This document shows, piece after piece, positions 37,089 to 46,540 of a DNA stretch of 64,000 nucleotides. Where the stretch lies: NCBI GenBank assembly GCA_040387515.1, contig JAZKDP010000036.1:11853-75852 (forward strand), written 5' to 3'. The notes below the pieces were generated by a model. It worked only from the letters and a program-made list of their open reading frames with translations, made no database searches and was not told the DNA's origin. Position numbers and translations under genes: made by a program. Position 1 is the first letter of the stretch, and every line of letters starts with the position of its first letter. The DNA is from Methylotenera_A sp040387515 (lineage in GTDB: Bacteria; Pseudomonadota; Gammaproteobacteria; Burkholderiales; Methylophilaceae).

Positions 37089-37388
37089 TTAGATCGTATC
37101 TATCATACTGCCAAATATTTGATATCGCTGATTACCGATGTGATTGATATTTTCAAAGTTGAAGCAGATTCCCTGCTCAAGTTAGAAGAAGCACACTATA
37201 AAACACGTTTTTCTATGGCCGGACTAGAAGGCGTGCAACAGGCAAACACTATTCCACATCATTTTATTATTTTAGATATACAATTACCTGATAATAACGT
37301 TTTAGAAGCGTTAGGTCACATTGTGTAGACACATAATGTGTCTAGCATTGCGATAACATCTTATGCAATAAAACAAGGTGAGGTGATG
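37089..37388 (+). pseudogene. Decayed hybrid sensor kinase/receiver fragment
   Basis: An open stretch from 37089 encodes 'LDRIYHTAKYLISLITDVIDIFKVEAD', the second HisKA helix of a sensor kinase (compare 'HLLxLINDILDLSKIEAG'), then after a short unrelated join 'FIILDIQLPDNNVLEALGHIV', a receiver-domain segment with its phospho-acceptor Asp. An in-frame TAG (37326-37328) interrupts it, yet translation beyond that stop continues the receiver pattern (IAITSYAIKQGE). There is no start codon context, the ATPase domain is missing and the fold cannot form. It is therefore the remains of a hybrid kinase that has lost large internal parts. It abuts the GGDEF-EAL gene, which carries its own receiver remnant. 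Confidence 0.65.
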
Positions 37389-37389
37389 T

Positions 37390-39150
37390 GTGAAAATTTT
37401 AGTTGTTGAAGATGATGGGAGCTCACTTAAATTGGATAAACACGATACAGACCTTGTGCGTAATGAATTAAGTAAGAAAGTTCTGGAGTTGAGCGAAGAG
37501 CGAGAAAAACTCGTCGCAAGCGAGGCGCGATTTAGAGATTTTGCTGAAGCTTCTGCAGACTGGTTTTGGGAGTCTGATGAATATCTAAAAATAATTGCAG
37601 TGACAGGCGGGCCTCAAGGATTAAGTTTTTACAGTTTGACCAATTTGGCAGAAGCTTGCCATAGCCACAGCTCTAACGAAATGCTAAAAACCTTGCAGTC
37701 GCATAAAAATTTTGCAGATTATGTCGTGCACTTTACCGATGAAATGGGCAAGTTAGTTTATTTGCGCGTTTCTGGTAAGCCTGTATTTACGCATGATGGC
37801 AGTTTCATTGGTTATCGTGGTGTAGGGCGTGATGTAAGCGAAACGATTGCCTTAAGCCGCAAAGTAGAGTTTTTAGCCTCGCATGATGAATTAACTGGTT
37901 TGCCTAACCGCAGCATGTTTAGGCAGCGTTTAGAGCATGCCGTGATAAAAGCCTCGCGCGAAGGTGATCAGGTTTTATTGTTATTCTTTGATTTAGATCA
38001 TTTTAAAGTGATCAATGATACGCTCGGCCATGAAGTGGGTGACCAGCTGTTGATAATGGCAACCAAGCGTATTACAGAACGCGTGCGCGCAACCGATGTG
38101 CTGTGCAGGCTGGGCGGTGATGAGTTTGTAATGATTATGGAAGGTGCATCACCGCAGGACGGACATCGTTTAGTGCGCGATATCATTGCTGCATTTGCAA
38201 CGCCATTTGAGATTCAACAGCAAAAAGTATTTTGCACGGTAAGTATTGGCGTGAGTGTTTACCCAGATGATACGATTGATACGCAAACACTTTTGGTTTA
38301 TGCCGATTTAGCGATGTATCGTGCCAAACAAAATGGGCGTAATGATTTCGAGTTTTATACCAGTAATCTGAATTTTATTGCGCATCAATGGTTAGAAATG
38401 GAGCATGGTATCCGTCAGGCGCTAATAGACAACCAACTGTTTATTATGTACCAACCGCAATTAGAAAATACGCATAATCAGTTAATTGGCATGGAAGCCT
38501 TAATCCGCTGGCGTCATCCTCAGCGCGGTCTAATTCCGCCACTAGAGTTCATTAAAATTGCAGAGCAATCATCATTGATTAATCTGATTGGTGAATGGGT
38601 GTTAGAAGCGACCTGTAAGCAAATGCGTATATGGATAGACAAGAAATATAAACTGCCGCGCGTATCAATGAATATTTCAGTTCGCCATTTACGTTCAGAT
38701 AGCTTAATCAAAACATTGAATACCATCACAGCTAAATACAATATCGCCCCAGCGATGTTGTGCCTTGAAATTACCGAATATGCCTTGTTGGAAGAAATGG
38801 ATGTCGTTAAAGATAATATTCGCTTAATCAAGGGGCTAGGTTTTAATATTTCGCTAGATGATTTTGGTATGGGACATTCATCGCTTTTATCTCTGAAGCG
38901 TTGGGCTGTGGATGAAGTGAAAATAGACCGTTCATTTATTGAAGATCTAGTCAATCGTGAGGAAGACCGCGTTATTGTTAAAGCGATTGTCGTGCTGGGT
39001 GACGCGTTGGGCTTGGAGCTAATAGCAGAGGGTGTAGAGAACCAACAGCAGGCTGATATTCTCATTGCAAGCGGATGTAAAAAAGTACAAGGCTATTTTT
39101 ATTCGCCGCCATTGGAGCTAAAAGAAATGGAAACTTGGCTTAAAAAGTAG
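37390..39150 (+). CDS. PAS-GGDEF-EAL cyclic-di-GMP protein with receiver remnant at N-terminus
   Basis: 586 residues from a GTG (AGGTGAGG upstream). The first residues 'MKILVVEDDG' are the start of a receiver domain, cut short after 10 residues; a coiled helix and a PAS domain (about 45-155) follow. GGDEF at 242-246 is intact with an inhibitory-site RATD five residues before it; EAL at 369-371 (GMEALIRW) is followed by 'NISVRHL', 'EITEYALLEE', 'LDDFGMGHSSL', 'KIDRSFI' and 'AEGVE', so both the cyclase and phosphodiesterase look competent. Its probable role is to tune cyclic-di-GMP and the motile/sessile choice. The truncated receiver suggests a deletion event that also made the adjacent pseudogene. 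Confidence 0.9.
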   Translation: MKILVVEDDGSSLKLDKHDTDLVRNELSKKVLELSEEREKLVASEARFRDFAEASADWFWESDEYLKIIAVTGGPQGLSFYSLTNLAEACHSHSSNEMLKTLQSHKNFADYVVHFTDEMGKLVYLRVSGKPVFTHDGSFIGYRGVGRDVSETIALSRKVEFLASHDELTGLPNRSMFRQRLEHAVIKASREGDQVLLLFFDLDHFKVINDTLGHEVGDQLLIMATKRITERVRATDVLCRLGGDEFVMIMEGASPQDGHRLVRDIIAAFATPFEIQQQKVFCTVSIGVSVYPDDTIDTQTLLVYADLAMYRAKQNGRNDFEFYTSNLNFIAHQWLEMEHGIRQALIDNQLFIMYQPQLENTHNQLIGMEALIRWRHPQRGLIPPLEFIKIAEQSSLINLIGEWVLEATCKQMRIWIDKKYKLPRVSMNISVRHLRSDSLIKTLNTITAKYNIAPAMLCLEITEYALLEEMDVVKDNIRLIKGLGFNISLDDFGMGHSSLLSLKRWAVDEVKIDRSFIEDLVNREEDRVIVKAIVVLGDALGLELIAEGVENQQQADILIASGCKKVQGYFYSPPLELKEMETWLKK

Positions 39151-39197
39151 GCTTAAAAGCCAGTTTGAGAAATATACTTTGAAAAATTAACTTAAAA

Positions 39198-39227
39198 AAA
39201 CAGTTAAGTTTAAAAGCTTAACTGTTT
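39198..39227 (-). terminator. Hairpin terminator of the distal DEAD-box gene
   Basis: 11-bp stem (aaacagttaag / cttaactgttt), 8-nt loop, followed on the minus strand by seven Ts; lies between two convergent genes. Confidence 0.75.
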
Positions 39228-39235
39228 AAATCTGG

Positions 39236-40675
39236 TTATTTTTGAACTGCTCTATTACTTAGCTTTAATCCACCTAATAAGGCGGCCACAGGAGTTTTGT
39301 TTAACTTGGCCTGAAACTGCATAGCGCCGTTAGTTGCTTGATGAACTGTCGGCTCATATGGCTTATCAAACCAAGGGTCTTTTGAAGGCTTACGCGTATG
39401 TTGGCGCGGTTTAATAGCATGGCGGTTAGAGGCAACGGTGTCGTTGTCTTGCTGCTGTAAGTTGCTGGATGGTTTTTTGCCATTTGTTGCGCTGGATTGA
39501 TACGTCGCTTTTGCAAGGATTTTCGGATCAGCTTGTACTTTTTCAATGCTACGTTTAATCAGTTTTTCAATATCTGCCAGATATTTTTCTTCATCTTCAC
39601 TCACCAAAGAAATAGCGATGCCGCTTGCACCTGCACGGCCTGTACGGCCAATGCGATGTACATAGTCTTCTGGCGCACTAGGTATTTCGTAGTTAATCAC
39701 CATTGGTAAATCACTGATATCCAAGCCGCGTGCAGCAACATCGGTGGCTACTAATGCAGTGATTTTTCCCGCTTTAAATGCATCTAATGCTTCTATGCGT
39801 TCTTTTTGGCTTTTATCGCCATGAATTGCATCGGCGGTGATGCCTTCTTTTTGTAAAGCGCGGCTTAATTTGCTAGCGGTGATTTTAGTTTTGGTGAAAA
39901 TAATCACTTGTTTGCTGTCAGATTCACTTAATAAGTGTGTCAGCAATGCTTGTTTACTATTTTGCGCAACTAAATACACTTTTTGCGTCACATTATCGTT
40001 AGTGGCGTTACTGCGCGCCACTTCAATCAGTGTTGGGTTGGTCAAAAAGTCATCGGCTAATTTTTTAATTTCATTTGAAAACGTAGCAGAGAACATTAAG
40101 TTTTGACGCTGCTTTGGTAACAAAGCCAAAATGCGTTTTAAATCAGGCATAAAGCCCATGTCCAACATTCTGTCGGCTTCGTCCAATACTAAAATCTGTA
40201 CTTGCGATAAATTCAGTGTTTTTTGCTCAACATGATCAAGCAAACGGCCTGGCGTTGCGACTAAAACTTCTATACCTGTTTTTAAATGCGGAATTTGCGT
40301 TTTAATATCTACACCACCAAAAACCACTAAACTTTTTAGTGGTGTATGTTTGGCATAAACTTTAATGCTTTCTTCTACCTGAATTGCTAATTCGCGCGTT
40401 GGTGTTAGCACCAGTGCGCGTATCGGGTGTTTCGCAGGTGAAGTACTTGCACTTGCGAACGGCAGTAGCTTTTGCAAAATCGGCAGCGCAAAAGCCGCCG
40501 TTTTGCCCGTACCTGTTTGTGCGCCCGCCATCAAATCCAAACCTTGCAATGCCAATGGAATTGCCTTGGCTTGGATGGGCGTGGGTATTGTATAACCAGT
40601 TTCGCTCACCGCTTTTAACAGCGGTGCAGCGAGACCTAATGCATCAAACATAATGGGTTCGATCGTTGTATCCAT
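39236..40675 (-). CDS. DEAD-box RNA helicase (RhlE-like)
   Basis: 479 residues. Q motif and 'GYTIPTPIQAKAIPLALQGLDLMAGAQTGTGKTAAF', 'PTRELAIQ', 'TPGRLLDHVEQ', DEAD box 'LVLDEADRMLDMGF', 'SATFSNEI', 'HGDKSQKERIEAL' and 'HRIGRTGRAG'. The C-terminal about 100 residues are basic and polar (RKPSKDPWFDKPYEP). RhlE-type helicases unwind structured RNA in ribosome assembly and mRNA decay. It is 13 bp downstream of a paralogous helicase on the same strand; the two are about a third identical in layout and probably arose from an old duplication. Confidence 0.92.
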   Translation of the reverse strand: MDTTIEPIMFDALGLAAPLLKAVSETGYTIPTPIQAKAIPLALQGLDLMAGAQTGTGKTAAFALPILQKLLPFASASTSPAKHPIRALVLTPTRELAIQVEESIKVYAKHTPLKSLVVFGGVDIKTQIPHLKTGIEVLVATPGRLLDHVEQKTLNLSQVQILVLDEADRMLDMGFMPDLKRILALLPKQRQNLMFSATFSNEIKKLADDFLTNPTLIEVARSNATNDNVTQKVYLVAQNSKQALLTHLLSESDSKQVIIFTKTKITASKLSRALQKEGITADAIHGDKSQKERIEALDAFKAGKITALVATDVAARGLDISDLPMVINYEIPSAPEDYVHRIGRTGRAGASGIAISLVSEDEEKYLADIEKLIKRSIEKVQADPKILAKATYQSSATNGKKPSSNLQQQDNDTVASNRHAIKPRQHTRKPSKDPWFDKPYEPTVHQATNGAMQFQAKLNKTPVAALLGGLKLSNRAVQK

Positions 40676-40688
40676 TTAGTTTGTTTTC

Positions 40689-42554
40689 TTATACAAAGCT
40701 ACGTGGACGACGTGGCGTAGAATCACCGCCATTACGTGCTGGACGGTCACCCGTTGGGCGGTCGCCAGATGGACGTGATGGGCGTGGATTACCAAATTTT
40801 TCACCACTGTTACTTCTTGGCGCTGCACCGCGCGGAGCATCACCTCGTGGCGCAGAGCGTGAACCTTCGCTGCGATTTGGCCTGTCACCAAAACTGCCTT
40901 CTGGTTTACGCGCATAAGGCCTGTTTTCTGTTGCTCGGGGAGCACCTGTTCTGTCGCCTGGTTTTCCGCCGAAACCTTTACTTAATTCGCGTGCGAATTG
41001 CATATCAGTATCTTTAGTATAGCTACGGCTATTACCATCCACTTCGCGTGAAGGTGCTGCACGGTTTTCATTGCTATTCGCAAAACGGTCACTGTTACGT
41101 GCTGGACGCTCTGAGTTTGAAAATGCCGGTTTATCGCCAAAAGCAGGACGATCACCAAATGAACGAGCAGGGCGAGCGCCATCATGTGTACGCTCTTTAT
41201 TGCGGTCATTAAAACCACCAGCGCGTGCGCCGTATGTTTTTTCACCAGCAGGTTTTTCGCCCATTACGCGGTCACCAAATGTGCCACGGTTGTTGTCACG
41301 TGATTGGTAACCACCACGGTCACCTGGTTTGTGTGCAGAACGTTCGTTACGGCCACCACGATCACTGCGATCACCATTGCTACGTCTTGCGCCATCTTTG
41401 CCAGAACCAGTGCTAAAGCTACGTTTTGGCTCAAAGCCTTCAACTACAGTTGCGTCTAATTTTTGACCAGTATATTGCTCAATTTTGCGCAATAAATGTC
41501 TATCCATATTTGATGCAAATGAAATCGCGATACCTTTATTGTTAGCGCGACCAGTACGACCGATACGATGTACGTAATCTTCAGCAAATTTTGGTAAATC
41601 GTAATTGATGACGTGGCTAATACCTTGCACGTCAATACCGCGTGCTGCAACATCGGTTGCTACTAAAACTTTTACATCGCCTTGGCGCAATTTTGTCAAA
41701 GTGCGGTTACGCGCACCTTGTGTCATATCACCATGCAAAGCGGCTGTTTTATGGCCAGCTGCATATAAGTCTTCTGCCAATACATCGGCATGACGTTTAG
41801 TGCTAGTGAAAATAATCGCTTGGTTCATGTCTGGTGCAATCAATAAATGCTCAAGCAATTTGTTTTTATGCGTCATGTCATCTACAAAATGCATGCGTTG
41901 TTCAATATTGGCATGTTTTTCTTTTTGGCCAGCAACTTGTAGCGTTACTGGGTTGGTTAAGAATTGTTTACCAATGTGCATGATGCCATCTAATGTGGCT
42001 GAAAATAATAGTGTTTGACGCTCTTTTGGCAAGGCTTCACAGATGCGTTCTACATCTGGCATAAAGCCCATGTCTAACATACGGTCTGCTTCGTCCAAAA
42101 TCAACATTTGTAAACGGCTTAAATCAATACGGCCGCGTTCCATATGGTCAATAAAACGACCAGGCGTAGCCACTAAAATATCTAATGGTTGTGAAAGTAA
42201 TTTGTTCTGTAGTGGGTAAGGCATACCACCCACGATACTCACTGTACGAGCGCGAATATATTTACCGTATTTACGTGCAGCTTCGTTAACTTGAGCCGCT
42301 AATTCGCGTGTTGGTGTTAATACTAAAATGCGTGGACCACGGCTGCTAAGTGCGTGTGGTGTGGCTAATAAGTTAAGTGCTGGCAATGTAAATGCCGCTG
42401 TTTTACCTGTACCTGTTTGCGCAGAAGCCATGATGTCGCGGCCTTCTAGGGCTGGCGGAATAGCTTGTGCTTGTACAGCAGTTGGTGTTTCGTAACCTGC
42501 TTCAAGCACGGCACGTAAAATGGTTGGGTGTAGATTTAATGAATCAAAAGACAA
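40689..42554 (-). CDS. DEAD-box RNA helicase with long Arg/Gly/Asp-rich tail
   Basis: About 621 residues from a TTG at 42554 (AAGGGA upstream, giving M-S-F-D-S-L); the frame continues to 42596 but the extra residues are not helicase-like. Core: 'GYETPTAVQAQAIPPALEGRDIMASAQTGTGKTAAF', 'PTRELAAQ', 'TPGRFIDHME', 'LILDEADRMLDMGF', 'SATLDGIM', 'HGDMTQGARNRTL' and 'HRIGRTGRA'. From about residue 385 a 235-residue low-complexity tail is rich in RG, GD, SFGDR and R/K-rich repeats, a typical disordered RNA-binding/phase-separating extension as in cold-shock helicases. It is preceded by a long non-coding leader. Confidence 0.9.
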   Translation of the reverse strand: MSFDSLNLHPTILRAVLEAGYETPTAVQAQAIPPALEGRDIMASAQTGTGKTAAFTLPALNLLATPHALSSRGPRILVLTPTRELAAQVNEAARKYGKYIRARTVSIVGGMPYPLQNKLLSQPLDILVATPGRFIDHMERGRIDLSRLQMLILDEADRMLDMGFMPDVERICEALPKERQTLLFSATLDGIMHIGKQFLTNPVTLQVAGQKEKHANIEQRMHFVDDMTHKNKLLEHLLIAPDMNQAIIFTSTKRHADVLAEDLYAAGHKTAALHGDMTQGARNRTLTKLRQGDVKVLVATDVAARGIDVQGISHVINYDLPKFAEDYVHRIGRTGRANNKGIAISFASNMDRHLLRKIEQYTGQKLDATVVEGFEPKRSFSTGSGKDGARRSNGDRSDRGGRNERSAHKPGDRGGYQSRDNNRGTFGDRVMGEKPAGEKTYGARAGGFNDRNKERTHDGARPARSFGDRPAFGDKPAFSNSERPARNSDRFANSNENRAAPSREVDGNSRSYTKDTDMQFARELSKGFGGKPGDRTGAPRATENRPYARKPEGSFGDRPNRSEGSRSAPRGDAPRGAAPRSNSGEKFGNPRPSRPSGDRPTGDRPARNGGDSTPRRPRSFV

Positions 42555-42950
42555 AATGATGTCCCTTTCTAATAAGTACAAAAAGGGCGCAAGCAATCAC
42601 ATTTACGCCGAAGCTATTTAAAATAACTTGTCAACATAAAACGCGTAAAGCATATATTTATTAAATTAAAATGCTTTTTACCAGCGCACGGGCACAGCCG
42701 CTAACCAGTAAAAGATAGATTGTGTGTAAATTAAATTTACGAATCTATATGATAGTTGCTTCAACATTTCACGAGCAACAATTGGGTCAGGGCAATGAGT
42801 CTAAAACTAAACTTTTATTGCTAACTTAGCTTTAAGTTGTGCGCATTATAAGCATTAATTTTACTTTGTCAAAGGTTATTCCATTTTAATCAGCAGTTAA
42901 TGACTGTTTATGTGTTAAAATCGCGCCCTTTCAAACCAATGGCTTCATCT
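42555..42950. other. Non-coding divergent region between the DEAD-box genes and typA
   Basis: About 395 bp with no gene. It must hold both promoters. Seen: a 15-bp palindrome gtaaattaaatttac at about 42725-42739, an AT-rich inverted repeat about 42655-42680, and an extended -10-like TGTTAAAAT just before 42930 for typA. Such a long leader before a DEAD-box gene resembles the regulated 5' regions of cold-shock helicases. This is inference. Confidence 0.4.
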
Positions 42951-44771
42951 ATGTCTACACCTAATTCCCGAAATCTGCGCAACGTCGCAATTATTGCCCA
43001 CGTTGACCATGGTAAAACCACCATGGTAGATAAACTTTTACAACAAGCTGGCACGTTTGCTTCTCACCACGCAGTAGTAGAGCGTGTAATGGATAGCAAT
43101 GAAATTGAAAAAGAGCGTGGCATTACTATTTTGGCCAAAAATACAGCCGTAAATTTTGAAGGCACACATATTAATATTGTGGATACGCCTGGCCATGCTG
43201 ACTTTGGTGGCGAAGTAGAGCGCGTATTAGGTATGGTGGATGGTGTGGTGCTTTTGGTGGATGCCGTTGAAGGCCCAATGCCGCAAACGCGTTTTGTGAC
43301 TAAAAAAGCACTGGCACTTGGTTTAAAACCAATCGTAGTAATTAACAAAGTGGATCGTCCAGGTGCGCGTACTGATTGGGTGATTAACCAAACGTTTGAT
43401 TTGTTCGCTAACTTAGGCGCGACAGATGAGCAGTTAGACTTTCCAGTAGTGTACGCTTCTGCGATTAATGGCTATGCAATGCTAGACATGAAAGCACCTT
43501 CAGATAATATGCGTGCTTTGTTTGAAACGATTTTAAGCCACGTAGCGCCGCCAGTGGGTGACCCTGATGCGCCTTTGCAATTACAGATTTCTGCATTAGA
43601 TTACTCTACTTACACGGGTAGATTAGGTGTTGGACGTGTGCGTAATGGTCGTGTCAAAACCGGCCAATCAGTTACTATCATGAATGAAGACAAACAAATC
43701 GCTCTTGGTAAAATCAACCAAGTATTAGGCTTTAGAGGCTTAGAGCGCGTGCCAGTTGAAGAAGCTGAAGCGGGCGATATTGTGATTATTTCTGGTTTAG
43801 ATAATATCGGTATTGGTTTTACGATTTGCGACCGCGAAAATCCAAAAGGCTTGCCACATTTGGGCGTGGATGAACCAACATTAAGTATGGACTTTATGGT
43901 GAACACATCACCATTAGCTGGTACTGAAGGTAAATTTGTAACATCACGTCAAATTCGCGATCGTTTAACTAAAGAGCTTTTAGTCAACGTAGCTTTGCGC
44001 GTAGAAGAAACTGCCGATGCGGATATATTCCGCGTTTCAGGCCGTGGCGAGTTGCATTTGACTATTCTGCTAGAGAATATGCGCCGCGAAGGTTTTGAAA
44101 TGGCGGTTGGTAAACCAAAAGTGGTGTACCGCGAAATCAATGGTGAAAAATGCGAGCCATATGAAATTCTAACTGTCGATTTAGAAGATGAGCACCAAGG
44201 TGCAGCGATGGAAGAATTAGGTCGCCGCCGTGGCGAAATGCAAAATATGGAATCTGATGGTAATGGCCGTACACGCTTAGAATATAAAATTCCAGCACGT
44301 GGCTTAATTGGTTTCCAAGGTGAATTTTTAACCATGACACGCGGTACAGGTTTAATGGCACATATTTTTGATGAATATGCATCGATTAAAGCTGATATGC
44401 CAGGTCGTCGTAATGGTGTATTGATTTCTTCTGAGCAGGGCGAAGCAGTTGCTTATGCGTTGTGGAAATTGCAAGATCGCGGCAAAATGTTTGCGGTTCC
44501 TGGCGATAAATTGTACGAAGGTATGGTGATTGGTATTCACAGCCGCGATAACGATTTGATTGTTAACCCGATCAAAGGTAAACAGTTAACCAACGTGCGT
44601 TCATCAGGTACTGATGAAGCGGTGCGCTTGATTACACCAATTGCATTGACTTTAGAATCAGCTGTAGAGTTTATTGATGATGATGAACTGGTCGAAATTA
44701 CGCCAAAAACCATTCGTATCCGTAAACGTTACTTGCTAGAGCATGAGCGTAAACGTTCTGCAAAAGAATAG
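42951..44771 (+). CDS. typA: Translational GTPase TypA/BipA
   Basis: 606 residues from the ATG at 42951, chosen because TypA normally has about ten residues before 'NIAIIAHVDHGKTT' (here NLRNVAIIAHVDHGKTTMVD); ATGs at 42939 and 42900 are in frame, but 42900 overlaps a promoter-like -10. G1 HVDHGKTT, G3 DTPGHADFGGE, G4 NKVD; then domains II, III, V and the TypA-specific C-terminal domain ('RSSGTDEAVRL', 'EFIDDDELVEITP'). The ribosome-bound GTPase helps 50S biogenesis at low temperature. Terminator at 44794-44821. Confidence 0.95.
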   Translation: MSTPNSRNLRNVAIIAHVDHGKTTMVDKLLQQAGTFASHHAVVERVMDSNEIEKERGITILAKNTAVNFEGTHINIVDTPGHADFGGEVERVLGMVDGVVLLVDAVEGPMPQTRFVTKKALALGLKPIVVINKVDRPGARTDWVINQTFDLFANLGATDEQLDFPVVYASAINGYAMLDMKAPSDNMRALFETILSHVAPPVGDPDAPLQLQISALDYSTYTGRLGVGRVRNGRVKTGQSVTIMNEDKQIALGKINQVLGFRGLERVPVEEAEAGDIVIISGLDNIGIGFTICDRENPKGLPHLGVDEPTLSMDFMVNTSPLAGTEGKFVTSRQIRDRLTKELLVNVALRVEETADADIFRVSGRGELHLTILLENMRREGFEMAVGKPKVVYREINGEKCEPYEILTVDLEDEHQGAAMEELGRRRGEMQNMESDGNGRTRLEYKIPARGLIGFQGEFLTMTRGTGLMAHIFDEYASIKADMPGRRNGVLISSEQGEAVAYALWKLQDRGKMFAVPGDKLYEGMVIGIHSRDNDLIVNPIKGKQLTNVRSSGTDEAVRLITPIALTLESAVEFIDDDELVEITPKTIRIRKRYLLEHERKRSAKE

Positions 44772-44793
44772 TTCTTAAGTATATTCAGTCATT

Positions 44794-44821
44794 AAAAAAG
44801 CCAGCGTAAGCTGGCTTTTTT
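44794..44821 (+). terminator. Terminator of typA
   Basis: A-tract, stem gccagc-gtaa-gctggc, then T-tract, 23 bp after the typA stop; also usable by the convergent ABC-F gene. Confidence 0.92.
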
Positions 44822-44875
44822 AATGTGTTAATTTTATGGCACTTATTTTATAGGGCTTATTGATGAAAAGTTAAT

Positions 44876-46471
44876 TTATTCAACACCCTGACTTGCCAAG
44901 TAATCTTCATAATTACCCGTAAAGTCGACAATGCCATCGGCTTTAATTTCAATAATGCGGGTGGCGATTGAGCTGACAAATTCACGGTCATGGCTGACAA
45001 AGAATAGCGTGCCTTTGTATTTATCTAGCGCGACATTTAGGGCTTCGATAGATTCCATATCCATGTGATTGGTAGGTTCATCCATTAGCATCACATTGGT
45101 TCTGGCTAGCATCATTTTGCCGTATAACATGCGGCCTTTTTCGCCGCCAGATAATACCTTGACGGATTTTTTAGTGTCGTCTCCACCGAACAACAAGCGG
45201 CCTAACATGCTACGCACCACTTGGTCATCGTCACCTGCTTGGCGGTAAAGCGTCATCCAATCAAACAAATCCTCACCGTTTTCAAACTCGTATTCGTGAT
45301 CTTGCGCAAAATAGCCAATCGTAGCTTTTTCTGCCCATTTCACTTCGCCATGATTAGGATGTAAATCTCTAGCCAGACAACGTAAAAAGGTGGTTTTACC
45401 AATACCATTTTCGCCGATAATCGCTACTTTTTCGCCCGCTTCAAACATTAACTCAACATTATTGAACAATATTTTATCGAAACCATGACTGACTTTTTTA
45501 AGCTCTACTGCGTTACGGTAAAGCTTTTCACGTTCATCATAGTCAAAGCGGATAAATGGATATTGACGGCTTGATGGCTTAAATTCTTTAATTTCAATTT
45601 TATCAATTTTCTTAGCGCGGCTAGTGGCTTGCTTTGCTTTAGAGGCATTGGCAGAGAAGCGGCGAACGAAATCTTGTAATTCCGCAACCATCTGTTTCGC
45701 TTTATCATTATCTTTGGTTGCCTGCGCGCGCGCAGCAGTGCTGGCTTCCATGTAATCATCATAATTACCTGGATACATAGCGATTTTGCCAAAATCCATA
45801 TCGCAAGTGTGCGTACACACTTGGTTTAAAAAGTGGCGGTCATGCGAAATAATCACCATGGTGCAATCACGATTATTCAGCACGTCTTCTAACCAGCGAA
45901 TGGTGTTGATGTCCAAGTTGTTGGTTGGTTCATCAAGCAACAAAATATCAGGGTTAGAAAATAGTGCTTGTACCAGTAATACACGCAATTTCCAGCCTGG
46001 CGCGACTGCGCTCATTGGGCCGTTGTGTTGGTCAATAGGAATACCAACGCCTAGGAGCAGTTCGCCAGCACGCGCTTCGGCGGTATAGCCATCATATTCT
46101 GCAAATACACCTTCTAATTCAGCAGCGTGCATATAGTCGTCTTCTGACGCTTCTAGATTGGCATAAATAGCATCGCGCTCTTGCATTGCTGCCCACATTT
46201 TCTCATGACCCATCATCACGACGTCCAACACGCGTTGGTCTTCATAAGCAAATTGATCTTGACGCAGAAACGCCATACGTTCGTGGCTATCGATTGAAAT
46301 ATTGCCGGCGCTTGGTACTAACTCCCCCGCTAATATTTTCATATAAGTGGATTTTCCGCAGCCATTGGCGCCGATTAAACCGTAGCGATTACTGTCGCCA
46401 AATTTGACGGATATGTTCTCAAACAGTGGCTTTGCGCCAAATTGCATGGTGATATTATTACTAATTAACAC
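44876..46471 (-). CDS. ybiT: ABC-F family ATPase (YbiT-like translation factor)
   Basis: 531 residues, two ABC domains separated by a helical linker. First domain: Walker A 'GANGCGKSTYMK', Walker B 'ILLLDEPTNNLD', with the YbiT-type altered signature 'VAPGWKLRVLL' where most ABC proteins have LSGG. Second domain: 'GENGIGKTTFLRCL', 'LSGGEKGRMLYGKMM', 'VMLMDEPTNHMD'. ABC-F proteins bind the ribosomal E site and relieve stalls; YbiT responds to nascent-chain arrest in E. coli. The altered first signature is normal for YbiT. Confidence 0.92.
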   Translation of the reverse strand: MLISNNITMQFGAKPLFENISVKFGDSNRYGLIGANGCGKSTYMKILAGELVPSAGNISIDSHERMAFLRQDQFAYEDQRVLDVVMMGHEKMWAAMQERDAIYANLEASEDDYMHAAELEGVFAEYDGYTAEARAGELLLGVGIPIDQHNGPMSAVAPGWKLRVLLVQALFSNPDILLLDEPTNNLDINTIRWLEDVLNNRDCTMVIISHDRHFLNQVCTHTCDMDFGKIAMYPGNYDDYMEASTAARAQATKDNDKAKQMVAELQDFVRRFSANASKAKQATSRAKKIDKIEIKEFKPSSRQYPFIRFDYDEREKLYRNAVELKKVSHGFDKILFNNVELMFEAGEKVAIIGENGIGKTTFLRCLARDLHPNHGEVKWAEKATIGYFAQDHEYEFENGEDLFDWMTLYRQAGDDDQVVRSMLGRLLFGGDDTKKSVKVLSGGEKGRMLYGKMMLARTNVMLMDEPTNHMDMESIEALNVALDKYKGTLFFVSHDREFVSSIATRIIEIKADGIVDFTGNYEDYLASQGVE

Positions 46472-46540
46472 AGTGATACCTTAAAAAATGAGAATAAAGT
46501 TGAGCGTAAATAATAAAATTTCGCTTTTAGTAAAAAGTTG

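Noticed and set aside
37119..37328. The 69-codon open frame as a small functional gene
   Set aside because: It is a kinase helix joined to a receiver fragment, with the receiver-like reading continuing past the stop; this is decay, not a gene.
40676..40945. Several open frames on both strands over the helicase tails
   Set aside because: They mirror the repetitive codons of the RG/GD-rich tail and have no ribosome site or family resemblance.
41000..41420. Possible CRISPR-like or tandem repeats
   Set aside because: The repetition is codon-level repeats of the RG/SFGDR-rich protein tail; no constant repeat length or spacers.
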